From NCBI RefSeq assembly GCF_003254565.1, contig NZ_QJRI01000179.1, positions 248,001 to 312,000 on the forward strand: a stretch of 64,000 bases of DNA, written 5' to 3'. The stretch is from Flavobacterium nitrogenifigens (GTDB lineage: Bacteria > Bacteroidota > Bacteroidia > Flavobacteriales > Flavobacteriaceae). A model generated the notes under the pieces. That model was not told the DNA's origin. It ran no database searches and saw nothing but the letters and a program-made list of their open reading frames with translations. Numbering within the stretch: the stretch's first letter is position 1; each line of letters starts with the position of its first letter. The translations under genes and the position numbers were made by a program. Below, piece by piece: positions 60,735 through 64,000 of this stretch.

Positions 60735-60909
60735 ATATTCCATAGGAATATCTCATCGGTAGAAAAAAATATCGTTTTGTATTGTGTCCTGTAGGGACAC
60801 CTGTTTTTTCGCGACAATAAAAAATCCGTCTCGTTAATCAAACGTTCCTACGGAACGTATAATCGTAATTCAAATTTAATTCTACCAAGCAGACATTCCT
60901 ACGGAATGT
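60735..60909. repeat. Array of four 17-nt hairpins (REP-like)
   Basis: Four hairpins occur in the space between convergent genes: ATATTCC-ATA-GGAATAT (60735-60751), GTGTCC-TGTAG-GGACAC (60784-60800), ACGTTCC-TAC-GGAACGT (60842-60858) and ACATTCC-TAC-GGAATGT (60893-60909). All are 17 nt, with a CC/GG next to the loop. Such arrays resemble REP sequences moved by RAYT-type transposases; none is encoded here. Confidence 0.75.
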
Positions 60910-60920
60910 TTTCTTCTGAT

Positions 60921-62162
60921 TTAAAACTTGGAATTTCTATACTCAACAGGGCAAGTCTCCAATTCATCTTCTGCTCTGTGTTTCTTGTAATACAAGTACA
61001 CTATCACAGAAAGAATACAGATAACGCCTTGAAGCGCAACAGTAGCTCTTACACCTATAAAGTGAGAAACATATCCAATAATTAAACTTCCAACAGGAAT
61101 CATTCCTTGATACGCCATCATATAATAACTGATGCTTCTAGAACGCATGCTCACAATACTGTGTGTCTGAATATAAATGTTGATTGATGAAGTTTGTCCC
61201 ATCATTCCGATTCCGCTCAAAGTCATACAGATTAGCGCAATTGTAATACTGCTTGAAATGGCTAAAATAATAATGCTAAATCCTAACAGTAAGCTGGCAG
61301 CAATCATTAGTTTTCCCATATTTTCAGCCGATTTTAAATTGGCCAAATAAACCGCAGATAGGACAGAACCGATTCCAGCTGCGCTTTCAAACCAGCTGAA
61401 AGTTTCAGCATTTCCGCTAAAAATATCTTTGGCAAAAACGGGCATTAAGGTGTTAAAAGAAATTACAAACAAACTGCTGCAAGTCAGCATCAAAAGCATT
61501 CTTGCCATTTCGCTTTCTTTTTTCACATAATCAAGTCCTTCTATAAGATCGTCTAGCATTTTAAGCTTGTTTTCGGCTTTGATATGAGGCGTAATTTTCA
61601 TCATCATTAGCGAAATCAAAACAGGCACGTAACTCACAAAATTCCCGATAAAACAGATATCTTCTCCATATTGATGCAGAATGATTCCGGCAAGCGCAGG
61701 ACCTGCAATTCGGGCAAAATTGTTCATGGTTGAGTTAAGCGCAACTGCGTTTGGAAGATCTTCTTTATTATCAACAATATCAATCATCATGGTTTGACGG
61801 CAAGTCATATCAAAAGCATTGATGATTCCTTGAATTAAGCTTAAAGCCAGAATAAAATTGATGTTGTAAATTTTAAGATAAATGAGCAATGCTAAAGTTC
61901 CCGCCTGAAGCATAGCAAGAGATTGTAAAAACAAAATGGTTTTATGTCTGTCGTAGCGTCCAATAATACTTCCTGCAAGAGGCGCTAGAAATAAAGACGG
62001 AATCATGCTTAAAAAAGTGGCTAAACCCAATAAAAAGACCGATCCTGTTATGCTGTAAACCATCCAGCTTACGGCGGTTTTCTGCATCCAAGTTCCGATA
62101 ACCGAAACAGATTGTCCGTAAAAGAACAACTTGAAATTTCTTGATTTTAAGGCTTTAAACAT
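60921..62162 (-). CDS. MFS transporter (EntS-like exporter)
   Basis: A 413-residue 12-helix transporter. Helix 1-2 region is SRNFKLFFYGQSVSVIGTWMQKTAVSWMVY, with GRYDRHKTILFLQS in the first cytoplasmic loop (motif A). The sequence fits the MFS group that includes enterobactin exporter EntS. ATG at 62162 gives MFKALKSRNF. It is divergent from the LysR gene and probably controlled by it. Substrate unknown. Confidence 0.87.
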   Translation of the reverse strand: MFKALKSRNFKLFFYGQSVSVIGTWMQKTAVSWMVYSITGSVFLLGLATFLSMIPSLFLAPLAGSIIGRYDRHKTILFLQSLAMLQAGTLALLIYLKIYNINFILALSLIQGIINAFDMTCRQTMMIDIVDNKEDLPNAVALNSTMNNFARIAGPALAGIILHQYGEDICFIGNFVSYVPVLISLMMMKITPHIKAENKLKMLDDLIEGLDYVKKESEMARMLLMLTCSSLFVISFNTLMPVFAKDIFSGNAETFSWFESAAGIGSVLSAVYLANLKSAENMGKLMIAASLLLGFSIIILAISSSITIALICMTLSGIGMMGQTSSINIYIQTHSIVSMRSRSISYYMMAYQGMIPVGSLIIGYVSHFIGVRATVALQGVICILSVIVYLYYKKHRAEDELETCPVEYRNSKF

Positions 62163-62219
62163 GATCTTTATTATTTGATACAAAGGTCGGGATTATGATT
62201 TCATTAGAAAAATTAATAA

Positions 62220-62243
62220 TTTTACTGATAATAAGTAGTAAAA
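62220..62243. promoter_or_regulatory. Inverted repeat in the LysR/MFS divergent region
   Basis: TTTTACT (62220-62226) and AGTAAAA (62237-62243) with a 10-nt spacer, ending 9 bp before the LysR start. LysR regulators often bind such sites beside their own gene and act on the divergent one. Only one site is evident. Confidence 0.5.
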
Positions 62244-62252
62244 CTTATCAAT

Positions 62253-63134
62253 ATGGAAATCTATCAACTGCAATATTTTATTAAAACTGCTGAGGTTTTG
62301 CATTTTACAAAGGCAGCCGAATTGTGTTTTGTAACGCAATCGGGGCTTTCGCAGCAAATAAAAAAGCTCGAAGAAGAACTTGGAATGCCTTTGTTTAAGC
62401 GAATTGGCAAGAAAGTGCAATTGACAGAAGCTGGTGCTGTTTTCTTGATTCATGCTAAAAAAGTGGTCGAAAATGTAGAAAACGGAAAACAGGCCATTGA
62501 AGATTTGAACGAAATGATTGGAGGCGAACTCCGAATTGGCGTAACCTATATTTTTGGATTATTGATTTTGCCCGTTGTAAATGCATTTGCCAAAAGATAT
62601 CTGAATTTAAGAATAATTGTAGAATATGGTACAACAGAAGCTTTAGAGCAAAAACTGATTAATAATGAGCTGGATTTGGTTTTGGTAATTTCATCACACG
62701 AAATTGGCCCTCCAATCCAGAAAGTACCTTTGTTTACTTCAAACATGGTTATGGCGGTTTCAAAATCGAACTCTTTAGCTGAATTTGAAAAAATACCGTT
62801 TAAGAGATTAGACGAAGTGCCATTAATTTTGCCAGGAAAAGGTTCCAATTCAAGAGAATATGTTGAGTTGCTGTTTGCAAAACACAATATGAATCCGAAA
62901 ATTTCGATAGAGTTAAATTCAATTCATGCTTTACTGCAAATGGTAGAAAACAGCGATTGGGCAACCATTGTAGCCGAAAAAGCTTTGAAAGGCTGGGAGC
63001 ATAGTCTTAAAGCCATTCAGATTACTGGAGTGGTGACCAAGCGTGATTCGTTTATGTTAACCATTGGCAGTTATCAGAAGAAGGCAGTTAAATTGTTTAT
63101 GGAAGAATTTAGAAAAAGTATAAACGAATCTTAA
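62253..63134 (+). CDS. LysR-family transcriptional regulator
   Basis: A 293-residue regulator. The N-terminal HTH is YFIKTAEVLHFTKAAELCFVTQSGLSQQIKKLEEELG, followed by LFKRIGKKVQLTEAG. The effector domain opens GELRIGVTYIFGLLILP. It is divergent from the MFS exporter, the usual arrangement for a LysR that controls its neighbour. Confidence 0.94.
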   Translation: MEIYQLQYFIKTAEVLHFTKAAELCFVTQSGLSQQIKKLEEELGMPLFKRIGKKVQLTEAGAVFLIHAKKVVENVENGKQAIEDLNEMIGGELRIGVTYIFGLLILPVVNAFAKRYLNLRIIVEYGTTEALEQKLINNELDLVLVISSHEIGPPIQKVPLFTSNMVMAVSKSNSLAEFEKIPFKRLDEVPLILPGKGSNSREYVELLFAKHNMNPKISIELNSIHALLQMVENSDWATIVAEKALKGWEHSLKAIQITGVVTKRDSFMLTIGSYQKKAVKLFMEEFRKSINES

Positions 63135-63181
63135 TTTTACTTTCTAAACTCAATTTTTTTTGTGTTATTTGCAGACCAAAT

Positions 63182-63268
63182 AGAGAGGTGTCCGAGTGGT
63201 TTAAGGAGCTAGCCTGGAAAGCTAGTATATGGGTAACTGTATCGAGGGTTCGAATCCCTTCTTCTCTG
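63182..63268 (+). tRNA. tRNA-Ser (anticodon GGA)
   Basis: An 87-nt cloverleaf with a long variable arm, as expected for serine. Acceptor AGAGAGG pairs with CTTCTCT (one G-U), the anticodon stem is CTAGC/GCTAG with GGA at 63216-63218, and the T arm is GAGGG-TTCGAAT-CCCTT. The CCA end is not encoded. Confidence 0.95.
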
Positions 63269-63292
63269 CAAAATTTTAAATAAAATAATACC

Positions 63293-63326
63293 AAACCTCG
63301 AAATGTATATTTCGAGGTTTTTTTAT
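63293..63326 (+). terminator. Terminator behind tRNA-Ser
   Basis: A 12-bp stem (63293-63304 with 63309-63320, loop GTAT) is followed by a run of T. Confidence 0.92.
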
Positions 63327-63395
63327 TAACTTTCTACAATTACTAAATCTATCATTTCTTTTATAATGATTGGAACGTAAAAGCTTCTTTTTAAG

Positions 63396-64000
63396 ATGGA
63401 AAACCAAGAATTTATTTTTTACAATACTGTTGATGGAAAATCGAATGTCGCTCTTTTGGCTAGAGATGGAGATGTATGGATGAACCAAAATCAACTTGCG
63501 GAACTTTTTGACACCTCTAAGCAAAATATAAGTCTACATATTGCAAACGTCTTAAAAGAAAAGGAGTTAGACGAAAAGTTAGTTGTAAAGGATTACTTGA
63601 CAACTGCTTCTGATGGCAAAAATTATAATGTCGCATTTTATTCTTTAGCTATGATTTTGGCAATTGGTTTTAGAGTGCGAAGTAAAAGAGGAACACAGTT
63701 TAGACAGTGGGCAAATCAAAACCTTCAAGAATATATGATTAAGGGTTTTGTGATGGATGATGAGCGTCTTAAAAACCCAAATGGAAGTGCTAATTATTTT
63801 GACGAATTACTCGAAAGAATCAGAGATATTCGTGCTTCTGAAAAGAGATTTTATCAAAAAGTTCGTGATCTTTTTGCTTTGAGTAGCGATTATGATGCAA
63901 CAGATAAAGCTACTCAAATGTTTTTTGCAGATGCACAAAATAAATTGCTTTATGCTATTACTGGAAAAACAGCCGCAGAAATAATAGTTTCGCGTGCCAA
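63396..64000 (+). CDS. RhuM-family (virulence-type) protein, incomplete at the window end
   Basis: ATG at 63396; the frame is open to the edge, about 201 residues visible. The N-terminus has a phage-antirepressor/KilA-like HTH (WMNQNQLAELFDTSKQNISLHIANVL) followed by YNVAFYSLAMILAIGFRVRSKRGTQFRQWANQNLQEYMIKGF, characteristic of RhuM. These genes are named from a Salmonella pathogenicity island but their biochemical role is unknown. They are common on genomic islands and near restriction systems. It starts 128 bp after a tRNA gene. Confidence 0.87.
   Translation, partial: MENQEFIFYNTVDGKSNVALLARDGDVWMNQNQLAELFDTSKQNISLHIANVLKEKELDEKLVVKDYLTTASDGKNYNVAFYSLAMILAIGFRVRSKRGTQFRQWANQNLQEYMIKGFVMDDERLKNPNGSANYFDELLERIRDIRASEKRFYQKVRDLFALSSDYDATDKATQMFFADAQNKLLYAITGKTAAEIIVSRA

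Noticed and set aside
60347..60841. 164-codon minus-strand frame overlapping ansA and the hairpin array
   Set aside because: It runs antisense through the conserved asparaginase end and REP-like hairpins and has no recognisable domain.
60735..60909. Hairpin array as a CRISPR
   Set aside because: Units are short self-complementary hairpins with irregular spacing and no identical repeats or cas genes.
63109..63294. Minus-strand open frame of 61 residues across the tRNA
   Set aside because: It is the antisense reading of tRNA-Ser; its EGIRTLDTVTHILAFQASS sequence is a known kind of spurious translation.

Overview
The window is a stretch of chromosome from a member of the Flavobacteriaceae, most probably a Flavobacterium. 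It is AT-rich and genes lack strong Shine-Dalgarno sequences. Many promoters carry the Bacteroidetes -7 element TAnnTTTG. The gene content agrees: a type IX secretion sorting tail, a SusC-type carboxypeptidase-like TonB receptor, and a fourteen-gene nuo operon with separate nuoC and nuoD and a short nuoG. Most of the window is conserved chromosomal backbone with some accessory material at the edges and between operons.

Layout. 1-0.9 kb: the tail of an unidentified gene, then an HTH/RelE-ParE toxin-antitoxin-like pair arranged tail to tail. 0.9-3.6 kb: class II cyclic-nucleotide phosphodiesterase and an ALDH7-type aldehyde dehydrogenase. 3.6-7.7 kb: a secreted multidomain pectate lyase with LacI-type operators, and a Bax-inhibitor-1-like membrane protein. 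7.9-21.3 kb: nuoA-N on the minus strand. 21.5-25.5 kb: cold shock protein, aspS, a TlpA-type thioredoxin, and an exported MORN-repeat protein. 25.5-31.6 kb: an iron/siderophore uptake operon (TonB receptor, two small membrane proteins, two PepSY membrane proteins). 31.8-36 kb: sucAB. 36-38.7 kb: small envelope proteins and a polyprenyl synthetase. 38.8-45.9 kb: a YceI protein, a TetR regulator and a TolC/MFP/RND efflux system sharing one operator motif. 46-47.3 kb: a TetA-like MFS pump. 47.4-57.3 kb: a signalling/proteolysis region. 57.6-63.1 kb: TatD, an acyltransferase, asparaginase, an MFS exporter and a divergent LysR. 63.2-64 kb: tRNA-Ser(GGA) and the start of a RhuM-type gene.

The most unusual part is 47.4-57.3 kb. 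A sigma-70-family factor and an adjacent single-span membrane protein built like an anti-sigma factor (but with a TPR output domain) lie divergent to a lipoprotein, a PKD/beta-barrel protein, a secreted TPR-CHAT caspase-like protease with a C-terminal membrane anchor, and a retropepsin-like aspartic protease whose gene overlaps the CHAT gene by 86 bp. An S41/PDZ protease follows on the sigma side. Three copies of one motif with constant spacing (GTTA, then GTTACC 25 bp later) sit upstream of the lipoprotein and in the sigma-side divergent region. This looks like an envelope-sensing, protease-controlled sigma regulon; that interpretation is inference.

The second strong regulatory signal is GGAAACT-N14-AGTTTCC, found three times: twice before yceI and once before the TetR gene that begins the efflux cluster. 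Intergenic spaces carry several families of long inverted repeats (some inside the nuo and suc operons) and an array of four 17-nt hairpins resembling REP elements. Everything here was read by eye; no database search was run.
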